Origin: Symmetrospora coprosmae
Taxonomy: Eukaryota; Basidiomycota; Cystobasidiomycetes; Symmetrosporaceae
Direction of reading: 5' to 3'
Length of the DNA: 64,000 nt
NCBI GenBank assembly: GCA_008802785.1
Contig: VUYT01000002.1
Span: 124,001-188,000 of the forward strand
Within the stretch, counting starts at the first letter, position 1, and every line of letters starts with the position of its first letter. The translations under genes were made by a program, and so were the position numbers. The notes below the pieces were generated by a model. That model did no database searches. It saw nothing but the letters and a program-made list of their open reading frames with translations, and had not been told where the DNA came from. Of the stretch, positions 11,256 to 22,716 are shown one piece after another.

Positions 11256-12045
11256 ATGACGTCCAAGCAGCCACCTTCCGGCCTCCCTGGCCTATCCCTC
11301 TCCCATCTATTCACCTTGCAATGCGCCGTCGGCACGCCCGTGGAACTGGGCGATGGCGGCCTGGGTGCGTCGCGGGGCTGTACCTTTTTCCCGCTACGGC
11401 CGCTGATGCTGGATACTCACGACAGGCTCCTCCAGGCGCGTCATCCCCATCACAGGCGGCACGTTCAGTGGCAGGATCAGCGGCAAAGTCCTCAACCTCG
11501 GCTTCGATGCGCTGCTGCTCTCCGCAGACATGACGGCGCGGTGAGCACGGCACGGTCTGTGTCTGTAGGCTGAGACTTCCTCACGACACTGATGGGCTGC
11601 GATGTCTTGCTGGCTGCTTCTGCAGGCCTGATGCGAGATACTGCCTGAAGACTGACGAGGGCGAGGTGATTCTCGTCGAATCTCTAGGCGTCCGATATCC
11701 GCCGGGCATGAAGCGTGAGTGCGGGGCGTGCGTCGCCCTCGGCCGAGGCTGACGGCCATAACATCGTTCCTGTGCTGACACTATATCGTACTGGCTGCCC
11801 GATACCGCCCAGCCGGACTCAAGGGCGAAGAAGCCCGTGCCATTGCCTCGCAGATCCCCGTCTCGTCCTTCACCTTCATCCTCCGCCTCAAGCTCGAGAC
11901 AGGCAGCCCGCGTCTAGAGTACCTCAACAAGTCCATCATTGTCGCGAGCGCAAAGCGGACAGAGGACGCGGTGGCATACGATGCCTATATCGTGGAACAG
12001 GTCAGGCCGGATGTCGACGGACCGAGCCGGGCATCGAAGCTGTGA
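11256..12045 (+). CDS. DUF3237 family protein
   Basis: Small beta-barrel protein of unknown biochemical role. Four exons are visible. Exon 1 encodes LSLSHLFTLQCAVGTPVELG. Exon 2 encodes RRVIPITGGTFSGRISGKVL then FDALLLSADMTAR. Exon 3 encodes DARYCLKTDEGEVILVESLG. Exon 4 encodes FILRLKLETGSPRLEYLNKS then IVASAKR. This order (RRVIPITGGTF, then DARY.L.TDDG, then FETG.P.Y.WLN) is the DUF3237 signature. Introns are 50-100 nt with clear GTGAG or GTGCG donors. The protein is about 190 residues, close to the bacterial and fungal family length. Its neighbour across the shared promoter is the DUF1770-like gene; I see no functional link. Confidence 0.8.
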
Positions 12046-12453
12046 ATTCGGGATCTAACAGGAGTCAGATCAGACCAGTCCCGTCGTACGGGTACAGACA
12101 ACCTGAGTGTAGCGTAGGCGATCTCAGCACAGCAGTGTAGTGAACCAGAGAGCCGCGATTGCCCGCGCGTACGACAGCTTGCGCAGCGCGTGTACCACAT
12201 CGAAATGCCCACGGGAAATACAGCAAGCATCGGCGGATATGAAGACTGCTGGAAATCATCCAAGCGGGCAAAGCGAACCATGTTAATCAGAAAATGCCGA
12301 AGTGGGCAAATTACGGCCGCGACGGCCAGTGATGAAAGATGAACTACTAAGAGCTACAGCGGTACGGATCTTTTGAGTGTCCCTCTTTCTCTCACCATGT
12401 GGCCTCATCGCAGATGAACGCGATGTCATACCGTACCGGCAAATCAACCCCGC
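12046..12453. other. Convergent intergenic region
   Basis: Between the DUF3237 stop codon and the stop codon of the Rds1-like gene. No coding signal or repeat seen. Confidence 0.5.
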
Positions 12454-13782
12454 TTAACCAAACTGGATCTGCGGGACGAGAGCAGCGAGGGGCCAGTGTC
12501 AGCGAAAGATGCTCGGTTTGTGGCCCGACTTCACTCGAACTCACGATAGCAGGGCCAGCAACCATGTGAGGAAGGATGAGGGTCGAGTTGTACGGCGTGA
12601 GGTATGGGTTGTCGTTGACGAGCGCGGTGAAGCCGGTTCCGTTGAATGCGGTGCCGGTGTATGAGATGTCGGTGTCAAAGATGACGGCCTCGGGGAGAAT
12701 GGCGTATCCGGTGTTCTCGCCGGTAATGGTGAGGGGAGCGTAGGAGATGTTGTACGACTGCTGGAAGAGGGCGTACTTGGGCGTCGATCCTCCCGGTGCG
12801 ACAGTCTTGTAGCTGTTGTCCGGTCCGACCGACTTACCAGCCGACTCCCAGCTGAACTCGATGCGCTTGCCGGGAGCTGTGAGCTGGGTGATGTTGGTCG
12901 AGACATCCGACTGCGAGCCGTCGTAGCTGAGCGACGGGTTGTTGGTGACCGTGAGAGCGGGGTAGTTGGACCATCCGATGCGCGGGTTCTCGGGCGGGCA
13001 CGACTGAATGTACGGGGCGAGAAGGGTCCATGCCCACGCCTGGGGGATACCAGTCTCAAAGTAGACGTCCATGGCGGGGGCGCCGGTGAACTGGCGGAAG
13101 ACCATCTGCTGGCGCGCCTCGGTGGCAATGCTCTGCGCGAGGAGCTGGGCCGAAGGCTTGCTGTTGAGCTTGGCCAGGAAGCCCCACACGCCAGACTCGC
13201 CCCATCGTGTGAGCCGCTGATTGAAATCAACGTACTCGCGGACGGTGTTGAAGGCGCCCGTGTAGTTGTAGGTGCACTGCTTGGCAGCGCCGGGACCAAG
13301 GATGTTGGTCAGGAGCTGAGCGTGGCCAGTCTCCTGATCTGCCATGAATTGGAGAAGGTAGCGCTGGTCGGCGTTGATGCCGGCCTCGTCGAACTCGGCC
13401 TCGCTGAAGCGGGCGAGTCCGTAGTGGAAGAGGTCGAGCTCAATCCACTCCTGGTAGAGGCCGAGATTGAACGAGGCGTAGTCAAAGTCCGAGATGGCCC
13501 TGTAAGTGGGGCTCTTTGCGTCGGTAGCGTTGCCCATGGGGTCGATGACGGTGACCTGCAGGAATGCGGGCAGAACATCAGCGGGCAGTCGGTAAGTTGC
13601 CTGAATGAGGGCTGAGTACTCACGGTCAGTCCGTTGCCTCCATCTCCAGGGACATCAGGGTTGGGACCCTTGCCTCCAGCAGAGGTCTTCTTGCCGTCGT
13701 TGTTCCTCGACGAAAGAATTGGAGAAGCCGCGGTGGCAGCAATGCACGAGGCAACGAGAGCGGCGGAGGTGAAGCTGCGCAT
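12454..13782 (-). CDS. Secreted Rds1-like protein with ferritin-like domain
   Basis: Resembles the fungal stress-response protein family that includes S. pombe rds1; the core is a ferritin-like four-helix fold whose function is not settled. MRSFTSAALVASCIAATAAS at the N-terminus is a clear signal peptide. The mature part has YRAISDFDYASFNLGLYQEW, EFDEAGINADQRYLLQFMAD then QETGHAQLL, and later ATEARQQMVFRQF; the Glu and His residues in those helices could bind metal. A beta-rich C-terminal half follows with several N-glycosylation sequons. Intron 1 follows GGNGLT (GTGAGT donor). A last intron (GTGAGT...CTGAC...CGCAG) gives the short final exon ending IQFG, so the longer unspliced frame to 12392 is read-through. 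About 390 residues. Confidence 0.85.
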
Positions 13783-13854
13783 GATGTATGATGGGGTCGA
13801 GAGGTTCGGAAAGTATGAAGTGGAAAGCAGAGAGAGGAGGAGCAGCAGGATTGT

Positions 13855-13862
13855 CTTTTAAA
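13855..13862 (-). promoter_or_regulatory. TATA-like box upstream of the Rds1-like gene
   Basis: The minus strand reads TTTAAAAG about 73 bp before the ATG at 13782, followed by a pyrimidine-rich leader. Placement fits a TATA element for a highly inducible secreted protein, but this is by eye only. Confidence 0.35.
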
Positions 13863-14733
13863 CGGGAGGCAGCGACGGAGGGATGGATCGATGGGTGGTG
13901 GTGCGAGCCGTCGCACGTTCGCCTCCGCTGGTGACGAAACTCGCCGGGGCAAGAATGTCCGCCTTTGGACAGGCGAAGGCTTCACCTGCAGATCGTTTCC
14001 TGCCCTTTTGGCCACAAGAAGTCAGGCTTGCTCGTCATCGCACGGCGGAGGAGTTTCACGCGCTTGCCGATCCACAGCGATCTTCTCGCGAAGCTGCGCG
14101 GGCCGGTTCCGGCAGCCGGAGCTATTCCGAGATTTTCGATGCTTGCTGCTCGTTATAACCTGAGAGCGGCAGCAACAAGTCCTGCTCGAAACGCTTCGCA
14201 GTCCCCGACTGCACTGCCGGATGCGCGAATCTCGGATAACACAGCCGGATGCCGGACCGATGTTCCTCGATTTAAGGCCGAAGTGCTATGATACTCGTCG
14301 TACGCTCGCCAAATGTGCGAGCCGGCGCTGCACCCTATGGAATCGCATGCGACTGTACATATAACTGAGAAGCGGCGTTGCAACGAAGTTTCTTCATTCC
14401 TGCTTCTGGACGCAAGCGCGAACCCTCTGCCTGTTCTGGCTCTCGGGGACGAAGGCTTGCCCTGGGACAACCCCGACTCAGAGCAGCCTCTTCCAGCCAG
14501 CTGTCGTCCCTTGCATGCATGCCAAAGCCTGGGAACGGGAAGCGAGCTTCCAAGCAGACGCTGATGCGGGATGAAGTGCAGAGGCACTGCTGAATAATGC
14601 GTTAGAGGCCTTCTCTTACAACAGAGGCCTCGGTGGATATGACCACCGGAAAAAGAGAGAGTGAGAGAGTGACGATGTGGGCGGCCGATGCGAAGAAGAT
14701 GCAGAAGGCGAGCGTGTTGCGAGAGAGGGTCAA
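13863..14733. other. Upstream region of the Rds1-like gene, no gene seen
   Basis: About 870 bp lie between the TATA-like box of the Rds1-like gene and the stop of the SERF gene, both on the minus strand. Open frames here lack family motifs. The length would suit a complex promoter. Confidence 0.45.
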
Positions 14734-15199
14734 TCACTTCTTTGGCGGTTTCGCATTGCTCGCTTTCGCGGCTGTCCCTGTCCCTCCGTCCCCTCCAGCT
14801 GCTGCAGCAGCGCGCTTCGCCTCGGCGGCCTGTCCAAAACGTGTCAGTTGAGACCCTCTGAGCGGGGCTGCAGACAGCAGTGAGGACTACTCACGACCTG
14901 CTTCGCCCGCATAATCTCTGCATCGCTCTCCTTGCGCTTTGTAAATTGGGTGGCGGACTGAGGTGGAAAAGGCACAGTCTCGAAGTCAACAAGGGCAGGC
15001 GGAGGCGACGCAGGCTCGGTCGACCGCAGATAGCACCATCCGTACCTCGGTGTTCTTCGGTTTGCCTTGCTGTGAAACGTCACCGTACAGCGGGATTGTC
15101 AGCCTTGATTGTGCAGCCTGGCGCAGCATTCGGACGCGCCGTTCTCACCTTCTTGAGCGCCCGTTCGCGGTCATTCTCTCGCTGGTTTCCACGGGTCAT
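14734..15199 (-). CDS. SERF family small protein (4F5-like)
   Basis: Small, highly charged, mostly disordered protein of the SERF/4F5 family; animal members speed amyloid formation, the fungal role is unclear. Four exons fit in phase: 15199-15149 (MTRGNQRENDRERALKK), 15069-15046 (QGKPKNTE), 14957-14898 (SATQFTKRKESDAEIMRAKQ) and 14829-14734 (AAEAKRAAAAAGG and on to AKPPKK). The total is 76 residues. MTRGNQRE and the DAEIMRAKQ block are hallmark family motifs. The second exon is 24 nt and the coding exons are all under 100 nt, so automatic gene calls would probably miss this gene. Its 5' end is divergent from the Asteroid-like gene with 193 bp between start codons. Confidence 0.85.
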
Positions 15200-15392
15200 G
15201 GTGCCACGTTCAGAGAACTGTCCGACCACCGAAATGTAAATGCTGTGCTCTATCTGATAACACCGCCGACGCTGCTGCTAATCTTGCGCCTGCGGTCTTC
15301 TCGTTTGTCGTGTGGGAGGTCGAAAGGGTAAGGCGACAAAACGTGACCGCTTAGACTCCGCTCGATCAGCGACGAGGCAAGGGATCCATCGG
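15200..15392. promoter_or_regulatory. Divergent promoter region, SERF and Asteroid-like genes
   Basis: The 193 bp between two outward-facing ATGs must hold both promoters. No TATA-like box is evident. Confidence 0.4.
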
Positions 15393-18078
15393 ATGGGCAT
15401 TGTGAGCCACGGAAGACCTCCTCCTCGCCAGGACTGCCGCTTCTGACGCATTTGTGCACACTCAGAAAGGCCTGACTGGCTTCGTGGGCCAGCGGCAGAC
15501 TTTGGCAGGTCGTCGCGAGACTTTCCGAGCCGAGCGTGACGCACAGGCAGAGGTTGACCTCCGGGATGAGCCTGAAGAGAAGGCGTCGGAAGAGCCTATA
15601 ATCGTCGATGGCAGCGCCTTCATCCATCGGATATCACGGGTCAGCTAGTGACGCCCATGCGACCCGTCCCTCCCAGCTCCTACTGAGACCTGCATTGTCG
15701 TCCATCAGCTCCATCTCGACTGGACCCGAGGCGGCGAGAGCTCCCTCCTCCGCAAAGCACTCGCGAGCTACGTGACAGCCTTTCGCAATGTCGGACTGCG
15801 GCCTATATTCGTGTGGGACGGCACCTTTTCCCTCTCAAAGCTCGAGACTGTAAAAGCGCGGCTGCAAAGCGGGATCCGCAACAACATCGCATTCATGCGT
15901 GCAGGTGCCTCCCTGCGCGCAAATCGCGGTTTCCAGGTCGAAATCATCATGCTTCCCGTCCTCGCGACGCGAGCGTGCATCGCCGCCTTGCAAGAGCTTT
16001 CGGTCGAGCAGCACTTCCCGCAAGGCGAGGCCGATCCCGTCATCGCGGAGCTCGCGATAGAGAAGCGAGCGTACATTGCCTCACTCGACTCAGACTTTTT
16101 CGTCACGTCGCTGGGCTCCAAGGGTTACATTCCGCTAGACACGCTCAGCTTCGCATATCTGCCAGAGCGAGGCGAGGCGCGTCCCACAGAAACGCCTGCC
16201 ATGGCTGAGGAGGACGACTGGGCGCCCGTCAAGTCGCGGACATCTAGCAGGAGCCACACGCCTCTCGGTACAACGCAGCGCAGGGTCGGCAGCAATGGCG
16301 CTGATCGTCCATCATCAGCAATCCCGGCGACTACCCTCGATGACATCGCCAAGGCAAGCGAGCTTCACTGCCAGGTCTACGATCCAGCCCTCCTAGCTAC
16401 ATATCTTGGGATACGGACAGCGTGGCTGCCTCTGCTTGCGATCCTAGGTGGAAATGACTACTATCAGCCGCCTATTTGGCGTTCAGCTGGCTCGCCGAGC
16501 GGATCGGCGCAACGGCGAATCGAGGTGCTGGGAGCCGCCATGCTCAAAATTGGCAGCAAGCTTGGTGGGAAAGGTGGAAACACACCAAAGAAGGGTGATA
16601 TCAGCGGCAGCAGCCAGGGAGCAGGCGGAGGGATCACATCCTTGACACTGCACGGCTTCCTCACCCGGGTCCTCGACGAAGCGCGCGAGTTCGCCTTGAC
16701 AGAAGGGCAGGTCTCTGACATTGCCAGTCGCTGTATGGCAGCCTTGTCGCAGTACAGCACGTCTGCACTATGTGCGCGTGCTCCCTTCCTGCCACCTCCG
16801 CCTGCGATTCGCCCAGACGGACGACTCGGTGCGGACTCGCCGCTGGGCCCGCTATTGAGCACGCCGGACGATGCGCAGTACCTGCTCAAGACTCGCCTGC
16901 TGAATGCTTTCGAGCACGGCAACTTCCGGAACGCACTTCTGCAGGTCGTCAGCTGTGGCCTGTACGCGCCGCTTGCGCTTCTCGAAGACCCGGATCTTGC
17001 GAGCTGCCATATATCCTGCGGCCGGGGAATCCGACTCTGGGTATACGCGATCTTGTACGAGAGTGTAGGAATCAAGCAGCAGCGGGGAGCAGGAGCGATT
17101 GACGGATGCGGAGAAGATGAGAAGTCGGACGTCGCTGAAGACGTGGCACCGGAATTCATGGATAGCGCAACCTCACAGCCGGCATTGAAAGCTGCAAAGC
17201 CAGAGCATGCTCCAAAGCCAGAAGATGGGACGGAACGCGCACCTTGCGTGGCTTCAGCCGACCCCATCGTCATTGAATACGTCCGCAGAAGCGCAGCGCT
17301 AGTAGCCGAAGAAGTGCCCTTTCCCTCACTGGCCGAGCTCATCGCCGAAAGCAATGCGTCCAGTGCAAACATCGCGACCCTTCAATTCTCCTCTCCTACT
17401 ACGGCAGCCCTTGCCTCTTCCACGACAACCCGCTTCGCCATCTTTCTCCTAGCCACTTCTTGCGGCAACTCACCCACTCTGGCCGAGCCTTCCGGACACC
17501 ACCTTGCGGTCCTTCCCATCATTGCGTCTTTGCGGCATCTGACAGCTACCTTCCAGGAGTCCCGCACTCAAGGCTGGACAGCCCGTGAACGGCGGGCCGT
17601 ACTTGCAATGGCCTACCTAGCGAGCCGTGGACTCGCCCTAGACGTCTCGGTAGAAGCCTGTGTTGTCCCGCGCTATCAACGGGCAGCGCAGGTGACGAGC
17701 ACGCTGCACTCGGTCTCGATGCTGGTCGAAGCACTGCTTCTTACCCCTCTCATCAGCCCTGGTGAATTGCTATTCGACGGGCGCTTGTTCCATCGGTTCT
17801 TGGAGATGTCAGTGGAGGAGCTGGATGCACTCCTCCACGCGCACGTAGCCGACTCGCTGGCCGAGTTCGAGCACCTCGTCCAAGCGATGGAGGAAGGCCT
17901 GCCGCGAGATGCTGGCGAGCACGTCACGTCGGCCAAAGCGCAGAAGAAGCTGCGCAAGAAGGAGCGGCAGGCGCACGTCCAGGCGCAAGCACAGACGCGA
18001 GCCGTCTCTGATGACTCGGCGACCCGTCGAGCCGCGAATATGCCTCTGCGCAACCCTTTCGAGCTTCTCATCAGGTGA
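15393..18078 (+). CDS. Asteroid-type XPG/FEN1 superfamily nuclease
   Basis: Putative structure-specific DNA nuclease related to Asteroid; the exact substrate is unknown. Exon 1 (15393-15401) is only nine bases and encodes MGI. Exon 2 (15466-15639) continues KGLTGFVGQ, giving the invariant XPG N-terminus MGIKGLTGFV, then PIIVDGSAFIH. Exon 3 (15709-18078) carries RPIFVWDGTFSLSKLETV, the XPG-I motif GEADPVIAELA and YIASLDSDFFV. Acidic residues expected in the active site (Asp of VDGS, Asp of WDGT, Glu-Ala-Asp, Asp-Ser-Asp) are present. The spliced protein is 850 residues. The C-terminal half is alpha-helical without known motifs, with a disordered Lys/Glu insert, and ends in a basic KKLRKKERQ stretch. 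In-phase joining of all three exons supports this start over the internal ATG at 15772. Confidence 0.85.
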
Positions 18079-18958
18079 TCCGCGATGGGGGTCATGCATA
18101 GAGACTAGAGCACCTCCATGTACTGTAGCATACACTGTGCAATACCGTATCATTTCCTGCTTGCATGATCTTCCTGTGCTCTCCATATGATTCAGTACTC
18201 ATCGGTGTGTCCGCCCCGGTTTGTCACCTCCTCTCGCGGGCGTTGAGAGGGAGCGGGCGTGCGCGTGCCAGCCAGCCGCCGAAGCCCCGTGCGGTGCGAA
18301 CGGCGGCGGCGGCAGCAGCGGTGCCCCTTTTCAGCGCTGCCAACCCCCTCTTGGTTCCGCTCTCACCACATCGCAAGCGACACCCACCAGCACATAAAGC
18401 AGAGTGAGTTCCAGATGGATGGATGGAACAAGAGGAGTGGGATCCGTGAATCAAGCAGCTGACCCGCGCATTGTGGCCTACCTCTCTGCTCACGGCTCAG
18501 CCAGCCTTCAGCTCTCCTTCACCGCAAGGAGATCTAGAATCCCTTTTTCTTCCCATTGAGAAAGAACAGTTTCATGGTGAGGGCTTGCAGCAGCACCGCC
18601 GTCGTTCCTGTATAGACTCGTGTGCTGATTGCTATGCCTGCCTGCTTCATCGCTGCAGCACAAGACCGGAAGGACTTGTGAGTTGACGCTCCCTCCCCTC
18701 CCTCCGCTGAGGGCCTCTGCGGTGGCGCCCCCCGTCAGCCTCCTCGGCGTGCCTTGCCGTTGGAAACACGCGCAGCCTGCGCGCTCCCCCGCCGATAGCC
18801 GGATCACAGCGGTCCAACATAGGGACAAACAGCTAACAACCTGCATGGCACCTCTCGTCCCACACACACACAGTCTCCGTTTCCACCTGCATCTACGCAA
18901 CCCACTACTTTCCCACCCCGCTCACAATCTAAACCAGATCCAACAACCCACAGCCAAG
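18079..18958. promoter_or_regulatory. INO1 upstream region
   Basis: About 880 bp precede the INO1 start codon. The last 100 bp are pyrimidine-rich, typical of strong fungal genes. I looked for the yeast inositol element core CATGTG and did not find it, so regulation as in S. cerevisiae is not evident. Open frames in this stretch look like chance. Confidence 0.45.
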
Positions 18959-20927
18959 ATGGTTCAGGCTAACGGAAACGGAAACTACGCCAACGGCAGC
19001 AACGGCTACACCAATGGCAACGGCACCCATGCTGTGCCCATGGTCGATCCGACCTCTGCTGTCCGAGACGCAGAGCCCATCACGGTCAACGCGCCCAACG
19101 TCGTCTACACTGAGGACCACATCAACGCAAAGTACACGTACTCGAGCAACTCGGTCAAGGTCAACAATGGCAAGTACGAGGTCACTCCCAAGACGACCGT
19201 CTACGACTTCAAGACGGAGCGAAAGGTCCCAAAGACTGGGTGCGCTATTTGAATCTCGGTGTACAGAGAGTGATGCTGATTCCGCCTCCTTTTGCTCCAA
19301 ACAGACTCATGCTTGTCGGTTGGGGAGGCAACAACGGTAGCACCCTTACCGCGACTATCCAGGCCAACAGGGAGAACATCGTCTGGCACACCAAGGAGGG
19401 CGTTCGGACTCCCAACTACATTGGCTCTGTCGTCCGAGCCTCCACGCTGCGACTAGGTACCGACGATGTCACTGGCAAGGACGTCAACATCCCTTTCTCG
19501 GACAGTAAGTCACTCCTGGCTTAGCCCGAATGACAGACGGGAACGCCTTCTGATACCACATGCCTCCCAGTCCTGCCCATGGTCCACCCGAACGACTTTG
19601 TCCTCGGCGGTTGGGACATCTCGAGCTACAGCCTCGACAAGGCCATGCACCGAGCCAAGGTTCTCGACTACGACCTCCAGCGCCAGGTTGCCCCGCTCAT
19701 CTCGCACCTGAAGCCTCTCCCGTCGATTTATTACCCGACCTGGATCAACGCCAACCAGGACGAGCGCGCCGACAACCTCAAGCCTGGAAACGACAAGCTC
19801 GAGCACCTGAATGCAATCCGACGAGATATCCAAGAATTCAAGGCCAACAACGGCCTCGACAAGGTCATTGTTCTCTGGACTGCCAACACTGAGCGATACG
19901 CAGAGATCATTCCCGGTATCAACGACACGGCCGAGAACATTCTCAAGGCCGTCGAGAACTCGCACGCCGAGATCGCTCCCTCGACCCTGTTTGCCATTGC
20001 GTCCATCCTTGAGAACGCTCCCTACATCAACGGCGCTCCTCAGAACACCTTTGTCCCGGGTGTCATCGACCTCGCCGAGCAGAAGAAGGCCTTCATTGCC
20101 GGGGATGACTTCAAGTGAGTGCGGTGCGGTGCGGCTCACATGCCTCTCCAATGGTTGCTCACCCGTTTCTCTGCGGCACCAGGTCCGGCCAGACCCGCCT
20201 GAAGAGTGTGCTCGCCGAGTTCCTCGTAAACTCTGGCATCAAGCCGCGATCCATCGCCTCGTACAACCACCTTGGCAACAACGACGGTGCTAATCTGAGC
20301 GCTCCTGCCCAGTTCAGGTCCAAGGAGATTTCCAAGTCGAGCGTTGTCGAGTAAGTGCTTGCTCACTTCGTATGCGGGAGTCGGAGGCAGGTTCTCATGC
20401 GCATCCTTCCCGCTCACAGCGACATGGTCGAGGCCAACCACCTCCTCTACCCGACCAAGCTTGCCGAGCCCGGAAAGCCCATCAAGAAGTCCGGTGAGGG
20501 TCGAGACTCTGACCACCCAGACCATCTTGTCGTCATCAAGTACGTTCCGTCGGTCGGCGACTCGAAGCGTGCCATCGACGAGTACGTCTCGGACATTTTC
20601 TGCGGCGGAACCAACACGCTCAGCATCTACAACGTCTGCGAGGACTCGCTCCTCGCCACGCCCATCATCATTGACCTCGCCGTCCTCGCCGAGCTCATGA
20701 CGCGCATCACCTACAAGACGGACGCGTCCGAGGGCGCAGAGTACGAGTCCATGTACTCCATCCTCTCGCTCCTCAGCATTGTCCTCAAGGCCCCCGTCGT
20801 CAAGCCTGGCACTGCCGTTGTCAACGGCGCGTCGAGGCAGCGAGCCGCCCTAGAGAACTTCATGCGCGGCGTCATTGGCCTCCAGCCCAACAGCGAGATG
20901 GAGCTCGAGAAGAAGCTCGTCTGGTAG
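18959..20927 (+). CDS. INO1: Inositol-3-phosphate synthase
   Basis: Converts glucose 6-phosphate to 1D-myo-inositol 3-phosphate with NAD+, the first committed step of inositol and phosphatidylinositol synthesis in the cytosol. Five exons join in phase: 18959-19239, 19305-19504, 19571-20114, 20183-20350 and 20420-20927, giving 566 residues. Motifs include the Rossmann loop [42 protein letters not shown] and [16 protein letters not shown] then [11 protein letters not shown]. The C-terminus [20 protein letters not shown] is typical. The N-terminus has an extra Asn/Gly-rich stretch ([19 protein letters not shown]) that is absent from many orthologs. Codon use is strongly C-ending, suggesting high expression. 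Confidence 0.97.
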
Positions 20928-21062
20928 ACGATGTTTCACGGCTTCCATGCCTGCTTGACTAGATGCGTATCCGATGGAAAAGTAGAAAAAAACCATAAAC
21001 AGATGACTGTCCTTCCCAGACTTTCGCTTGCAATGCATTGGCGTTTCCTCCATAGACTTTTA

Positions 21063-22207
21063 CTAGAGCTCCGTGACACTCTCATCCGACCAATCGGAGT
21101 CGTCGCTGGCAGATACGCGGCTCCAGAAGAGTTGTATATCTTCCACCAAGACTGCCCAACTGTCTTCTCCAGGATCATCCTGCCGCCAAATTTGCCGCGT
21201 CTGCATGCTTGCGAGTGCAGCTTCAACGATGCGATGAGTCGCATGCTGCGACGGAAGCAGGTCCGCGTCCAGCAGTTGTCCATAGGCATAGCCATCGCTG
21301 CCCTCTCTGACGCAAAGTATGGGGGTCTCTGAGAGCCGAGGTAGCCATCGTGGGTCCGCCAATCTACGTAGGATGTTTAGGCTACCCGCAGCTTGCCAGT
21401 CCGCCACATTGAGCTTTCGGAGGGTCTGCGGCAGTGCATCGGGCAGAGCGTTGTCGAAAGTGCCCCACAGCAAGAGTTGGTCGAGAGAGGTAAAGCTTCG
21501 CAGGAGATTTGTGAGATGCTCGCCATTGATGGTGTCGTCATCGCCCCAACAGTGGATACTGAGATTTCTGACAGTGTGTGCGAGCGGCAGAGAATGCGTG
21601 TCGAGATTGCCTAACTTCTCCTCCACCGCTAAGTTGAGTGTCTGCAGTGCAGTCAGCGGAGTGAGAATCTGGCTCCATCGCCTCTTGCTAAGACGCTCGC
21701 CATATTCGTGACAGTGAGCATAGAAACCGAATTTTGTGAGAGTGTCGCCGAATCTGGCCATTGCGGGTCCTCTTCCCACTCGTCTTCGTCTGCGCCGGCC
21801 GAGGACAATTCGACGTTGAGCGCCGTGAGATCGACGCAGCGATCAAGAAGATCCCTCATAGATCTATCTCCGCGCTGCGAGATGCTCAGTGAGCGGATGA
21901 GGGTGCACTTTACCGAGTCTCGCAGCAGGAGGTCGTAGAGCTGGCAGGGAGGCCAGTTCTCGCGTACAGCGACGTGCCGGTACAAGACCTGGCAGGAGAC
22001 GGAATACCACGCTTTGCACACAAGTCCAACGATAGCCAGCCCTTGTTGCTTCGACATGCATCCGGGCCAGGCAGCTTCTCCGCATTTTGATTTTAAGATC
22101 TGATTTAGAGGCTCGAATACCATTTCCGCTATTTCTGGCACCGCCATGGTGTAGGATGCGGTGCTGAGATGGGGCGATGGGAGCACCCTGCGCTGTGTAT
22201 TGGTCAT
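21063..22207 (-). CDS. F-box-like / leucine-rich protein
   Basis: Probably an F-box-type adaptor, as is common in basidiomycetes. The start MTNTQRRVLPSPHL at 22207 is followed by VPEIAEMVFEPLNQIL, and GLVCKAWYSVSCQVLYRHVA closes an F-box-like helical region. Leucine-rich stretches follow (CTLIRSLSIS, LLDRCVDLTALNVEL, LTPLTALQTLNLAVEE). The coding frame changes near 21700-21790; an intron from GTGGGAAGAG to GCGTCTTAG joins GADED to KRRWSQILTPL in phase, so I model one spliced gene and not two genes or a frameshift. The tail is acidic (SDDSDWSDES). It is convergent with INO1, the stop codons being 135 bp apart. Substrate unknown. Confidence 0.6.
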
Positions 22208-22716
22208 CGTACTGTCTAGGCGCTCGCGGCTGTGCGATGGGCGAGTTCCGCTGGGTGGGCCAGTCCGGTAGATGAGTCCGTAGGCCGGCAAGATGTGGTC
22301 CTCAAAAGAGATGGCGTCGATTCGGGCTCGGATGTCCGCGTGTCTGCAAAGAGGCGATATGAAGGCGAGTGCTGCCGGACAAGACGATAGGAGAAGCACG
22401 AGCTGCCTTGAGGACCCGACTCGAGGTAGGTGTCGGACGGACAACTCTCCGAGCTCGAGGTCCCAAGCTGGCTGTGCCAGAGCCGCAGCGTTATCAGTCA
22501 GGGCGCGTGGTGTCCTGCAGGATGTGTCCTGCCTTACCGTTGTACAGTAGGAGCTACAGGATAACTCCTACAGACGTTTCCGAGCACCGTGCTGCAATTC
22601 TGAGTTGGCGGAACGAAAGAGGATCTGCGGAGCCCACCGTTGCGTCTAGCGACAGCTCGGGCGTGTTCCGGGTCAGACACCTATCTACTCTACTCGGTCA
22701 AGCAGCTTCTGACAAG
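22208..22716. promoter_or_regulatory. Divergent region between F-box-like gene and NudC
   Basis: About 500 bp between two outward-facing genes. The frame in line with NudC stays open here back to an ATG at 22519, so a longer NudC N-terminus cannot be excluded. Confidence 0.4.

Noticed and set aside
12392-12453. Longer C-terminus of the Rds1-like protein to 12392
   Set aside because: A GTGAGT donor, CTGAC branch and CGCAG acceptor indicate an intron, after which the frame stops at 12454.
15772-18078. Start of the Asteroid-like nuclease at the ATG at 15772
   Set aside because: This would lose the conserved XPG N-terminus; two upstream exons restore MGIKGLTGFV and VDGSAFIH in phase.
21650-21800. 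A frameshift or two overlapping genes in the F-box-like gene
   Set aside because: An 87-nt intron with acceptable ends joins both frames in phase, which is simpler.
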